Shown one piece after another: positions 53,437 through 62,492 of a stretch of DNA of 64,000 nucleotides; position 1 is the stretch's first letter; each line of letters opens with the position of its first letter. Both the position numbers and the translations under genes were made by a program. The notes beneath the pieces are model-generated. The model made no database searches. It worked only from the letters and a program-made list of their open reading frames with translations, and was not told the origin of the DNA. This DNA is from JADJDM01 sp044352985 (lineage in GTDB: Bacteria > Bacteroidota > Bacteroidia > B-17B0 > Aurantibacillaceae), in NCBI GenBank assembly GCA_044352985.1, contig JBILCU010000005.1, positions 186,001-250,000 on the forward strand, in the 5' to 3' direction.

Positions 53437-54510
53437 TTGGATTCAGAGCATTCTTCTTCATTCTTATCAAAACTGATTTTTTATTCAAAAAATCACACCT
53501 ATCATCTATTTATCTCTTGTTCTTTTTTCATTATTGTTGGCATAATTTGGTTGAGCGTTATAAGAGAGAAAAAAACCGTTGTAATAAATCAGGCAGAGGA
53601 TTCACCTTTAATTAAATTTTACAAATCATTGAATTTTGCGGGCGAGGGTTTTCCGGTAAACGACACAAATTGTATTATGTTATTGGAAAAAGAAATCAAT
53701 AAAAATAAAGAGCATCCAACTGCTTTAAAGTCCTTAGTAAATCGTTCTGTAAATTGGTTTGCAGTTATAGAACCCATATTAGAAAAAAACAACATTCCGG
53801 ATGATTTTAAATATTTACCTATTATTGAAAGTCAATTTACTAATGTAGTTTCTCCAAGAGGCGCCACAGGTTTCTGGCAATTTGTTGCAGGCACAGCGAG
53901 TAATTATGGGCTAGAAATAAATGAGCATGTTGATGAACGGTATCATGTGGAAAAAGCAACTGAAGCTGCGTGCAAGTATTTTAAAGAGGCTTATGCCCAA
54001 TTCAATAATTGGACCTTAGTTGCTGCATCATACAATCTTGGCATGGGCGGCATACAGCAACAATTGGTAAAACAAAATGCGAAAAACTATTACGAATTAA
54101 AACTTAATTCGGAAACAAAACGATACATTTTTAAACTTCTTGCAATAAAAGCATTAATACATCATGCTGATTTTTTTGAATTGGATATATCATTTAAAAA
54201 ATCAGGTTCTGTTGTCAATCATAAAAAAATAAAAATAGACACTAGCATAACTGACCTTAAAAATTTTTCAGAAAAGCATGGCTTATCTATTCATATTTTA
54301 AAACAAGTAAATCCTTGGATTGTTGGAGATAAATTAATTTGCAATGGAGATAAAAAATATTTTATATGTATTCCAAATAAGGACTTGGTGCAACAAATGC
54401 AAGATCAACTTAAAAGAGACAGCATTGAAAAAGTAAAACAGATGGAGGTAAAAAAAAATAGCGATACTATTTCCGACAAACATATAGCATCTCTCCCGCC
54501 GGTAATCTAA
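53437..54510 (+). CDS. MltD-like lytic transglycosylase
   Basis: A 357-residue membrane-anchored murein hydrolase. It starts with TTG 53437; the next in-frame ATG lies after the membrane anchor (about residue 28-45, FISCSFFIIVGIIWL), so the TTG or another non-ATG codon must be used. The SLT domain has the catalytic glutamate in LPIIESQFTNVVSPRGATGFWQF (cited in part), then NNWTLVAASYNLGMGG. A LysM-like segment follows near residue 275 (LKNFSEKHGLSIHILKQVNP). Its 3' end overlaps the convergent methyltransferase gene by 44 bp. Confidence 0.9.
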   Translation: MDSEHSSSFLSKLIFYSKNHTYHLFISCSFFIIVGIIWLSVIREKKTVVINQAEDSPLIKFYKSLNFAGEGFPVNDTNCIMLLEKEINKNKEHPTALKSLVNRSVNWFAVIEPILEKNNIPDDFKYLPIIESQFTNVVSPRGATGFWQFVAGTASNYGLEINEHVDERYHVEKATEAACKYFKEAYAQFNNWTLVAASYNLGMGGIQQQLVKQNAKNYYELKLNSETKRYIFKLLAIKALIHHADFFELDISFKKSGSVVNHKKIKIDTSITDLKNFSEKHGLSIHILKQVNPWIVGDKLICNGDKKYFICIPNKDLVQQMQDQLKRDSIEKVKQMEVKKNSDTISDKHIASLPPVI

Positions 54511-55228
54511 ATCGCTCTACATCAGCAGCACTTAATTGATTTACATAATCATCTACAGTAACTTTAAATCCTGCTTTTTCGAGGCGGTCTTTGTAATCCA
54601 ACCCGAACAATCTCACATGATCCTTTTGCCAAAAATGTAATTCTCTATCAGCTTCAGAAACAATTGAAGCATCTTCATAAGTAGATGTTCTAGTTACATC
54701 CAAAGGCACCTGAAAAATTCCCCAGCCACCCGGCTTCATAATACGATATAATTCACGCATACATTGTGCATCATCATCCACATGCTCTAACACGTGATTA
54801 CAAAAAATCACATCATAGGTATTATCCTGAAATGGAGCGTTATGTAAATCAAAATGCACGTCAGCAATTGGAGAATTGTAATCACCTGTTGTATAATCAA
54901 TGTTTTTCATTGCTTTAAACAATTTATAAAAACATTGTTCAGGGGCAATGTGCAACATTTTAATGTTTGCTGTAAAAAAATTGGTTTTATTTTTTAGGTA
55001 AAGCCAAAGTAAGCGATGCCTTTCTAAACTTAAGCTTCCAGGACATAAAACGTTTTTACGTTTTGCTCTTCCTCCATAACCATAAGGCAAAAATTTTCTA
55101 TACGATTTTCCACTGATGGGATCAGTGTGTTTGTTCCCATAATAAATGATAGGAGCAATTTTACTGAACCAAATACTTAATTTGATTAATAACGGACGAG
55201 GTATAATTTTTAATAATAGATGAAACAT
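54467..55228 (-). CDS. Class I SAM-dependent methyltransferase
   Basis: A 253-residue methyltransferase with an N-terminal helical and basic part (PRPLLIKLSIWFSKIAP; YGYGGRAKRKNVLCPGSLS) before the SAM-binding fold: MLHIAPEQCFYKLFKAM, TGDYNSPIADVHFDLHNAPF, FCNHVLEHVDDDAQCMRELY, GGWGIFQVPLD. The last motifs are typical of Methyltransf_11 enzymes seen with cell-surface sugar genes. Target unknown. It is 4 nt from the ZIP gene. Confidence 0.85.
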   Translation of the reverse strand: MFHLLLKIIPRPLLIKLSIWFSKIAPIIYYGNKHTDPISGKSYRKFLPYGYGGRAKRKNVLCPGSLSLERHRLLWLYLKNKTNFFTANIKMLHIAPEQCFYKLFKAMKNIDYTTGDYNSPIADVHFDLHNAPFQDNTYDVIFCNHVLEHVDDDAQCMRELYRIMKPGGWGIFQVPLDVTRTSTYEDASIVSEADRELHFWQKDHVRLFGLDYKDRLEKAGFKVTVDDYVNQLSAADVERFRLPAGEMLYVCRK

Positions 55229-55232
55229 GGCA

Positions 55233-55976
55233 TTAACTGATTAAATAAGCTAGTGCAGCACCCAGCAAAATGCTACTCATTTTTGCAAAATTATATTTGT
55301 GATTACTGCTGCTCTCAAACATGATAGTAGTTGAAATATGTAAAAATATACCAATTACAATTCCTAACGAAATATGGATGATGTAATTGATGTTGGAAAC
55401 CCCAGCATACTTCATCAATTCATTTGCAATAACTCCAAGCGGAGCCATTAAACTGAATAACAATAAAAACAATACTGATTGATTTTTTTTGATTTCCAAT
55501 TGTTTTAATAGTGTAACAAATGCAATTGCGATTGGAATATTATGAAGTGTTAATCCAAGTATCATTGAGTTTTTAAAATTCAACAGTGAATCAGTTATGC
55601 TGCCTTGGTTCATTAACTCTGCAATTGGCAACCCTTCCAACAACGAATGAACATACAAGCCAAAAATGATGGTAAATGGGATTTTATTTTTATCTTCTTT
55701 GTGAATATGGATGTGTCCATGTTCAATACCGGTAGAAAAATAATCGATGAATAATTGAATAAAAAAGCCAATTAAAATAAACATACCTGCATCTTGACTC
55801 CCTTGCTGAAATACTTCAGGTATCAGATGCAAAAATGTTAATGCCAATAAATATGCTGCACTAAATGCTAAAATTAACTTCAACTGGTTTTCTTTAATTA
55901 CAACTCGAAAAACCAATAAGCCCCCACAAAAAACCGGAAGAAATAAAAGCAATATGGTGATTAAAAGAGTACTCAT
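55233..55976 (-). CDS. ZIP-family metal transporter
   Basis: A 247-residue membrane protein with about eight hydrophobic helices. ZIP signature positions: TFLHLIPEVF in TM2, the histidine-rich loop HGHIHIHKED, HSLLEGLPIAE, LGLTLHNIPIAIAFV (with the HNxP metal site) and HISLGIVIGIFLHIS. It should carry zinc or other divalent cations into the cytoplasm. It overlaps the upstream methyltransferase gene by one base and is flanked by a second methyltransferase. Confidence 0.92.
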   Translation of the reverse strand: MSTLLITILLLFLPVFCGGLLVFRVVIKENQLKLILAFSAAYLLALTFLHLIPEVFQQGSQDAGMFILIGFFIQLFIDYFSTGIEHGHIHIHKEDKNKIPFTIIFGLYVHSLLEGLPIAELMNQGSITDSLLNFKNSMILGLTLHNIPIAIAFVTLLKQLEIKKNQSVLFLLLFSLMAPLGVIANELMKYAGVSNINYIIHISLGIVIGIFLHISTTIMFESSSNHKYNFAKMSSILLGAALAYLIS

Positions 55977-56710
55977 TATTGTTTTTCAAAAACAAAAATC
56001 ATTCGGGGAGATGTATTTGCATCAAATGTATTCAATTCGTAGTCACCAAATAGCATGATTTTTTTTAGCTGAGTTAGTTCTGCCATTTCTACAATTTCAC
56101 CTGGCTGAAATAATCTTACAGATTCGTTGAAATCGTAATGTTCACCTTTATCTTCAATATGAATATGTTTTATAATTTTATTATCCTTTTTCTCTTTTTT
56201 GATTGTAAATTTAACCTGCTCTTTTAAAATCACTTTTTCCTGATCAATATGAATACAATTTGGATTTAAATAATCAAAAACAAAAAGACCATTTTTTTTA
56301 AGTGAATTAGAAACAGATTGAAGCACTTTTAAATCATCTGTTTTTTTATCAAAATACCCAAAACTAGTAAACAAATTCATTACTAAATCAAAGTAATTCA
56401 CCCTAAATGGTGAACGCATATCCAATTCAAAAAAAGATAGTCTATCATTTTCATAGCTACTTGCAAATTGAATACTTTCTCTTGATAAATCGGTACCACA
56501 AACACTAAACCCTAAATTATTTAGAGCTATTGAATGCCTTCCTTTTCCGCAAGCCAAATCCCAAATACAAGCATGTTCTGGTATAGCTAATTTTAGTATT
56601 AAGTTAGAAATGAAATTTTCAGCTTCTTTATTAGATCGATTATTATAAAGAATATGATAATATTTGGTATCAAACCACTCTTTATACCATTCTATTAATT
56701 CTGTTTTCAT
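55976..56710 (-). CDS. Class I SAM-dependent methyltransferase
   Basis: A 244-residue methyltransferase: CIWDLACGKGRHSIALNNLGF is motif I and KGRHSIAL a hallmark of the Methyltransf_25 group; CGTDLSRESIQFA, RSPFRVNYFDLVMNLFTSFGYF and GLFVFDYLNPNCI follow. The C-terminal part is a beta-rich substrate region. It starts only 8 nt downstream of the terminator palindrome at 56719, so it either depends on readthrough from the PorE-like gene or on a promoter overlapping that palindrome. Substrate unknown. Confidence 0.9.
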   Translation of the reverse strand: MKTELIEWYKEWFDTKYYHILYNNRSNKEAENFISNLILKLAIPEHACIWDLACGKGRHSIALNNLGFSVCGTDLSRESIQFASSYENDRLSFFELDMRSPFRVNYFDLVMNLFTSFGYFDKKTDDLKVLQSVSNSLKKNGLFVFDYLNPNCIHIDQEKVILKEQVKFTIKKEKKDNKIIKHIHIEDKGEHYDFNESVRLFQPGEIVEMAELTQLKKIMLFGDYELNTFDANTSPRMIFVFEKQ

Positions 56711-56718
56711 TAAATAAA

Positions 56719-56742
56719 AAAACCGATTTTAAAATCGGTTTT
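56719..56742 (-). terminator. Perfect 24-bp palindromic terminator
   Basis: AAAACCGATTTT / AAAATCGGTTTT, a perfect palindrome followed on the minus strand by TTTATTTAATG. It lies 26 nt after the PorE-like stop and immediately before the methyltransferase start, so it probably ends the PorE-like message. Confidence 0.75.
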
Positions 56743-56767
56743 CAAAATTACGTTTTTTATTGATTAA

Positions 56768-59395
56768 TTATTTTTTGACTTCTAGTTTTACGTATTGAAA
56801 TTTCTCATATTTCTCAACGTTTTTAGGATCATTTTCATAATTTGGACCTGATACAATTGCTTTTTTAGAAACAACCTCAACATTATTTTTTGTAATTCCT
56901 TTACGTTCCAAAGTGGATAAAATTCTATTCAATGAATTTTGAGCTCTTTTAGCTGCTAATTCCTGATTGTTTACAAATTTTTTAGTTGGCACCTTAGATG
57001 CGCTTGCTATAATACTGATTTTAATTTTCCCAGAAGCATCTTTGTTATCCAATAAATGATCTATAAAACGAACGTATTCCGGTGCCTGTTCATCTAAATC
57101 GTTCATGTTGTATTTAAAGAAGAAACTAAATGTTTTACCATCAAACACACTGTTATCAGGAATAATTTTTTCTCCGCCCTTAGCATATAACACTTTAGTA
57201 AACGTGTTTGATTTTTTAATACCAACAGTAGAAACTAAACTTTCAATTATAATATTTCCTTTTGAAATGATAATTTCATAATTAGACTCTCCGTTTAGTT
57301 TTATATCGGCAATACGTCCTTCTTCATTTGTTTTACCTTTAAAGTAAGATCCATCAGTACCTTCTACAATTACATCTGCATTTTTTATTGGTTTTGATGA
57401 TTTCTCATCCATTAATGCTAAAATATTTAAAGTGTATTTTATGTCACTTTCAGTTGAAATTTCTCCGGATTGAAATAATGTTTTTTCGAATAATTTTCCT
57501 TTATCAAGACCTTTTGTAGTAAAAGTTGATTTCACATTAGGAATATCTGTTAATTCTAAACGGTAATCTTTATTTTTTTCGAGTAAAATAGATTTGGCTT
57601 TACCATTATCATCTGTTTTTCCACTATAATACAATTCATTATCAGCATATAATTTAAACCCACTATGAGGCAAAGGCGTTTTTGTTTTAGAATCACTTAA
57701 CACAGAGAGGGAAAGTAAAATTTCTTTTCCATCTGAATCTGAGTCATAATTTGTTTCGTTACATAGGTTATGTGGACGGAGCTTAATATCTCGATTAATC
57801 TCATCATACGTCATTTCTTCAGCAACATCAATATCTTCATTTAATATTTCAATACCACTTTGCTGATATGAGAAATTATACGACAATCCAGGTGTTAATA
57901 TTACAGAAAAAGCGCCGGTAACATGTTGCGGACGATAAGTCCCAACTAATTCATTTGAAGATTTATTTGTTACAATAATTGCAATATCATTCGGTATACT
58001 ATCGCAAGGGCCAGGTTTAATTTGTCCTTTAACCAATACTAAAGCATTGGACATACCTTTTGAATAGTTAATCATAAAGATATCTTTTTCACCGTGACTA
58101 TCAGCCCCTTCGTGTGCAGAAGCATAATACAGGCGCTTATTGTCAGGGGATGCAACTAAATACAAATCATCATCTGGTGTATTAATTGGGTACATCATAT
58201 TAATTGGGCTACTGAAATTGCCCTCATCATCAATTATGGAATACATAATATCGTACCCTCCCATCGATTGATGGCCTTCTGAGCTAAAATAAAAAGTTAT
58301 CCCATCTGCACCAATGAATGGAGATTCTTCATTGTAGGGAGTGTTAATGGTAGGGCCAAGATTAGTTGCTAAACTCCATTGCCCATTTGGTAGCTTTATA
58401 CTTTTCCAAATATCTTTACCACCTAACCCACCCGGACGATCACTGATAAAGAAAATTACATTTCCGTCACGAGACAAACAAGCAGATGGCTCCCAATGTT
58501 CAGTGTTAATATTAGAACCAAATTTTACAGGCATACTCCATTCTTTACCATCAAAAGTAGATTCGAATAAATCGCCACCATTATCGTCCTTGTAAACAAT
58601 TAATGATTGACCATCAGGACTTAAACTTACAGCGCCATCATGACTAATTGTATTAATGAATGGACTAATTGAAACTGGTTTTGTCCAATCACCGTTATTT
58701 TTTTTATACGAAATAACTACATCTTCGTAAGGTATACCATCAATAGCCATTTCACCACTAGCGGCACCCATATTGTTTTTACCACGATGAGAAAAAACCA
58801 ATGTTCTTTCATCACCCGAAAGGCAAGGAGAATAATCAGGCATTTCATCATTAATGCTGTCGCCCATATTAGTTATTTCTACTTTTTGTGGAGAAGAATA
58901 ATATATACGAGCATATTTAATCCAAGTTCTTAGATGCTCAATGTCAGATTTAGCTTTTTTATCTTTTTCTCGAACATAAGTGGAAAATTTATCTAAGGCA
59001 TCTGTTGCTTTATCGAATTTATAATCGAGATGATAAGCATGAGCAAGGTGATAATAGGTTATAACGGGTGCACCATCAACATCGGGCTCAAATGGTTCAT
59101 AGTTACGTGTTATTTTTGAAGATGCAATTTCGAGATAATATTCAGCTTCATGTTTTGCAATTGGGTGAGACAAATAGCAATATCCAACTAAATAATTAAT
59201 ATTTGCATTTAAAGAATCGTATTTTCTAGCAAATTTAAAATACTCGAGCGCCATTAATGGATTACCTTCTTCCAATAAAAGACTTCCCTCAATAAAATTA
59301 GCCCTATAAGATTTTTTGTCTTTGGGAACAAACTGAGCACTTAAAGTACTAAAAGATGAAAGAAAATATATTAAAAATATTACGCTTAACCTCAT
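56768..59395 (-). CDS. PorE-like TPR / PD40 propeller / OmpA protein
   Basis: About 875 residues from ATG 59395, giving signal peptide MRLSVIFLIYFLSSFSTLSA; the ATG four codons upstream would put polar residues before it. Order of parts: TPR-like repeats (residues about 25-150), a PD40/WD40 propeller (SPCLSGDERTLVFSHRGKNN and similar blades, 180-440), carboxypeptidase-regulatory-like beta domains (about 445-740) and a C-terminal OmpA peptidoglycan-binding domain (NQELAAKRAQNSLNRILSTL). This is the layout of PorE, an accessory of the type IX secretion system that anchors to murein. Assignment as PorE proper, rather than a paralogue, is not certain. Confidence 0.92.
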   Translation of the reverse strand: MRLSVIFLIYFLSSFSTLSAQFVPKDKKSYRANFIEGSLLLEEGNPLMALEYFKFARKYDSLNANINYLVGYCYLSHPIAKHEAEYYLEIASSKITRNYEPFEPDVDGAPVITYYHLAHAYHLDYKFDKATDALDKFSTYVREKDKKAKSDIEHLRTWIKYARIYYSSPQKVEITNMGDSINDEMPDYSPCLSGDERTLVFSHRGKNNMGAASGEMAIDGIPYEDVVISYKKNNGDWTKPVSISPFINTISHDGAVSLSPDGQSLIVYKDDNGGDLFESTFDGKEWSMPVKFGSNINTEHWEPSACLSRDGNVIFFISDRPGGLGGKDIWKSIKLPNGQWSLATNLGPTINTPYNEESPFIGADGITFYFSSEGHQSMGGYDIMYSIIDDEGNFSSPINMMYPINTPDDDLYLVASPDNKRLYYASAHEGADSHGEKDIFMINYSKGMSNALVLVKGQIKPGPCDSIPNDIAIIVTNKSSNELVGTYRPQHVTGAFSVILTPGLSYNFSYQQSGIEILNEDIDVAEEMTYDEINRDIKLRPHNLCNETNYDSDSDGKEILLSLSVLSDSKTKTPLPHSGFKLYADNELYYSGKTDDNGKAKSILLEKNKDYRLELTDIPNVKSTFTTKGLDKGKLFEKTLFQSGEISTESDIKYTLNILALMDEKSSKPIKNADVIVEGTDGSYFKGKTNEEGRIADIKLNGESNYEIIISKGNIIIESLVSTVGIKKSNTFTKVLYAKGGEKIIPDNSVFDGKTFSFFFKYNMNDLDEQAPEYVRFIDHLLDNKDASGKIKISIIASASKVPTKKFVNNQELAAKRAQNSLNRILSTLERKGITKNNVEVVSKKAIVSGPNYENDPKNVEKYEKFQYVKLEVKK

Positions 59396-59451
59396 ACAAA
59401 AATACATTCCGTTTTTAACGAAATATACAAATGTAAAAGTAACAATTTTTT

Positions 59452-60774
59452 TTAAAAAGCACGATTAATATCGAACTCCTCTAAGTAATCTGCAACTTTT
59501 CTTAAAAAACTACCACCAAGAGAGCCATCTACCACTCTATGATCATAAGAAAGTGATAAAAACATCATATGACGAATACCAATTGTATCTCCGTATGGTG
59601 TTTCAATTATTGCAGGTTTTTTCTTAATTGTGCCAGTTGCCATTATGGCAACTTGAGGTTGATTAATAATTGGAGTTCCCATTACATTTCCGAAACCACC
59701 AACGTTAGTTAATGTAAATGTTCCGTCCTGAATTTCATCAGGGGATAATTTGTTCGCTCTTGCTCTTTTCGCTAATTCGTTTACTGCTTTGGTTAATCCT
59801 ATCAGGTTTTTTTCATCTGCATTTTTAATTACTGGAACAATTAAATTACCAGATGGTAAAGCCGCTGCCATACCAATATTGATAGACTTTCTTTTAATGA
59901 TGTTTGTTCCATCAATCGAAACATTAATCATTGGAAAATCTTTTATTGCTTTTGCAACTGCTTCAACGAAAAGTGGGGTGAAAGTAATTTTTTCACCTTC
60001 ACGTTTTTCAAATTGATTTTTAATCTTGTCTCTCCAAAGCACCATATTAGTTACATCTGCTTCAACAAAAGATGTAACGTGTGGGGAAGTATGCTTACTC
60101 ATTACCATGTGATCAGAAATCAGTTTACGCATTCTGTCCATTTCAATGATTTCATCGCCAGCCATTAATTTTACAGCTGATTTTTGTGCTGGCGCAGGAG
60201 CAGCAGCAGAAACAACAGCAGCAGGGGCAGCAACAGTTTCTTTTACTGGCTCAACAACAGCTATGTTTGATTTTCCTTTATTAGGTATATAAGCTAAAAT
60301 ATCGGATTTAGTTACTCTTCCATCTTTTCCGCTTCCTGCTATGGTTTCCAGTTCGGCAACCGCAATACCCTCTTGTTTTGCAATGCTTTTTACTAGTGGG
60401 GAGAAAAATTTAGTAGAATTAGAATAGCTTTCTATTGGGGCATCTGTAGTTTTTACAGCAGTAACTGAATTAGAAACAGGAGCAGCAGCAGGTGCAGGAG
60501 TTGAAGTCTGTTGCGGTGAGGCAGAAACTGAAGCATCAGAAGAAATAACAGCAATTACAGTTCCAACCTGAACAACATCCCCTTCTTTAAATAATTGTTT
60601 TACCAATGTTCCCTCAAAAGGTGAAGGTATTTCGGAATCTACTTTATCGGTAGCTATTTCTAAAACTGTTTCATCCAGTTTTACCGTATCGCCAATATTT
60701 TTAACCCATTTAATAATTGTAGCTTCTGCTACACTCTCGCCCATTTTAGGCATTAATAAATCAAATTGTGCCAT
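59452..60774 (-). CDS. 2-oxoacid dehydrogenase E2 (dihydrolipoyl acyltransferase)
   Basis: A 440-residue E2 subunit that transfers acyl groups to CoA in pyruvate, 2-oxoglutarate or branched-chain complexes. Lipoyl domain with DETVLEIATDKVDSEIPSPF (lysine in TDK), Pro/Ala-rich linkers, peripheral-subunit-binding domain (FFSPLVKSIAKQEGIAVAEL) and catalytic domain ending LSYDHRVVDGSLGG with the HxxxD active site. One lipoyl domain. The branched-chain type looks likeliest, but the sequence alone does not fix the substrate. Single gene with its own promoter. Confidence 0.95.
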   Translation of the reverse strand: MAQFDLLMPKMGESVAEATIIKWVKNIGDTVKLDETVLEIATDKVDSEIPSPFEGTLVKQLFKEGDVVQVGTVIAVISSDASVSASPQQTSTPAPAAAPVSNSVTAVKTTDAPIESYSNSTKFFSPLVKSIAKQEGIAVAELETIAGSGKDGRVTKSDILAYIPNKGKSNIAVVEPVKETVAAPAAVVSAAAPAPAQKSAVKLMAGDEIIEMDRMRKLISDHMVMSKHTSPHVTSFVEADVTNMVLWRDKIKNQFEKREGEKITFTPLFVEAVAKAIKDFPMINVSIDGTNIIKRKSINIGMAAALPSGNLIVPVIKNADEKNLIGLTKAVNELAKRARANKLSPDEIQDGTFTLTNVGGFGNVMGTPIINQPQVAIMATGTIKKKPAIIETPYGDTIGIRHMMFLSLSYDHRVVDGSLGGSFLRKVADYLEEFDINRAF

Positions 60775-60804
60775 TTTATTCTTCTTAATTTCGTTGAAAC
60801 GTTA

Positions 60805-60834
60805 CAAAAATAAACCTAAATTCCATATTAACAA
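60805..60834 (-). promoter_or_regulatory. Promoter of the E2 gene
   Basis: Minus strand TTG (60834-60832), 19 nt, TATTTTTG (60812-60805), a full match to the Bacteroidota consensus, 30 nt before ATG 60774. Confidence 0.6.
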
Positions 60835-60909
60835 GTAAAAGTACTATTTAGCCAAACGTTTTTGTGCCGAATAAATAATTTGAATAAATAATTAGATTTA
60901 ATTAATTAT

Positions 60910-62442
60910 TTATTCCCATTCAATAGTTGCTGGCGGTTTGGAGCTAATATCGTAAACAACTCTGTTCACGCCCTTTACTTTATTGATTATATCATTTGAT
61001 ACTTTAGCTAAAAACTCATAGGGCAAATGACACCAATCAGCTGTCATGCCGTCGGTTGAACTTACCGCGCGCAAAGCAACTACATTTTCATATGTTCTTT
61101 CATCGCCCATTACTCCAACGGATTGCACCGGAAGAAAAATAGCGCCTGCCTGCCAAACTTGATCGTATAATCCTGAGGATTTTAATCCATTAATAAAAAT
61201 TGCATCTACCTCTTGTAAAATAGCCACTTTATCTGCAGTTACTTCACCTAAAATGCGAATAGCAAGTCCTGGACCTGGAAATGGATGTCTACCTAGTAAT
61301 GAATCGTTCATGCCCAACGCCTTCCCTACTCTTCTTACTTCATCTTTAAATAAGGTTTTAAGTGGTTCCACTACTTTTAATTTCATAAAATCAGGTAAGC
61401 CACCAACATTATGATGCGATTTGATGGTTGCTGAAGGCCCTTTAACAGATATACTTTCTATGATATCCGGATAAATGGTGCCTTGCCCTAACCACTTTAC
61501 ATCTTCAATTTTATGCGATTCCTGATCAAACACATCAATAAATACTTTCCCAATTGCCTTACGTTTTTTTTCAGGATCACTTAATCCTGCCAAAGCATCA
61601 TAAAATAGCTGTTTTGCATTTGCTCCAATAACGTTCAATCCCATATTTTTATAGGATTCTAACACAGATTCAAATTCGTTTTTACGAAGCAAACCATTAT
61701 CTACAAAAACACAATACAAATTTTTACCTATTGCTCTGTTTAATAAAACCGCTGCAACACTCGAATCAACGCCACCTGAAAGTCCTAGCACCACTTTATC
61801 ATTTCCTAATTGTGCTTTTAATTCTGCAACGGTTGTTTCAATAAATGATTCAGATGTCCAGGTACCTTTGCAACCGCAAATATCATAAACAAAGTTTTTA
61901 AGCAAGTGTGCTCCTTCAGTTGAATGAAAAACTTCAGGATGAAATTGAATGCCGAAGGTCTGCTCATTGTTTATCTGATAACCTGCAACCTTTACATCAT
62001 GCGTGCTAGCAGTTATTTCATAATTATCTGGAATAGATAAAATGGTGTCAGCGTGGCTCATCCATACCTGTGAATTATCTGAAATACCTTTGAATAAAGC
62101 ATTTTCTCGATTTACAAAATTGAGATTAGCTCTACCGTATTCTCTGCTTGACGAACGACCAACTTCACCACCAAAAAAATGAGCCAAATATTGCGCTCCA
62201 TAACAAACTCCTAACAACGGCAATTTGCCTTTTATCTTTGACAAATCCGGGTGTGGTGGATTTTCTTCCCTTACAGAGTGAGGGCTTCCGGATAAAATAA
62301 CCCCTTTAATATTGGAATTAATTTCAGGGATTTTATTGTAAGGATGAATTTCGCAGTATTCATTTAACTCTCTCACTCTTCGTGCTATCAACTGCGTATA
62401 TTGAGAGCCGAAATCGAGTATCAGGATCATTTCGTTTTGCAT
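60910..62442 (-). CDS. guaA: GMP synthase (glutamine-hydrolysing)
   Basis: About 510 residues. The glutamine amidotransferase domain has the nucleophile in LLGVCYGAQYLAHFFGG and the histidine in GIQFHPEVFHS; the ATP-pyrophosphatase has the PP loop VLGLSGGVDSSVAAVLL; the C-terminal dimerisation domain ends with KPPATIEWE. It converts XMP to GMP. Start: a frame from TTG 62448 is longest, but ATG 62442 (MQNEMILILDFGSQ) is preferred; ATG 62430 (MILILDFGSQ) is also possible and may be the true one, because a TATCTTTG -7 element covers 62453-62446. Confidence 0.96.
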   Translation of the reverse strand: MQNEMILILDFGSQYTQLIARRVRELNEYCEIHPYNKIPEINSNIKGVILSGSPHSVREENPPHPDLSKIKGKLPLLGVCYGAQYLAHFFGGEVGRSSSREYGRANLNFVNRENALFKGISDNSQVWMSHADTILSIPDNYEITASTHDVKVAGYQINNEQTFGIQFHPEVFHSTEGAHLLKNFVYDICGCKGTWTSESFIETTVAELKAQLGNDKVVLGLSGGVDSSVAAVLLNRAIGKNLYCVFVDNGLLRKNEFESVLESYKNMGLNVIGANAKQLFYDALAGLSDPEKKRKAIGKVFIDVFDQESHKIEDVKWLGQGTIYPDIIESISVKGPSATIKSHHNVGGLPDFMKLKVVEPLKTLFKDEVRRVGKALGMNDSLLGRHPFPGPGLAIRILGEVTADKVAILQEVDAIFINGLKSSGLYDQVWQAGAIFLPVQSVGVMGDERTYENVVALRAVSSTDGMTADWCHLPYEFLAKVSNDIINKVKGVNRVVYDISSKPPATIEWE

Positions 62443-62445
62443 GCG

Positions 62446-62453
62446 CAAAGATA
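62446..62453 (-). promoter_or_regulatory. -7 promoter element at the guaA start
   Basis: TATCTTTGCGC on the minus strand matches TAnnTTTG perfectly. The implied transcription start, near 62441, lies at the first ATG, so guaA would be leaderless or start at ATG 62430. No TTG -33 partner was found. Confidence 0.45.
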
Positions 62454-62492
62454 GAAATAATTGAAAATGAAAGCAGAGAAAGTAATTGAAAT

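Noticed and set aside
59397..59404. TATTTTTG on the minus strand before the PorE-like gene as a promoter
   Set aside because: It would place the transcription start downstream of the ATG at 59395, and it coincides with codons for Tyr-Phe in the rejected longer reading, so it is probably chance.
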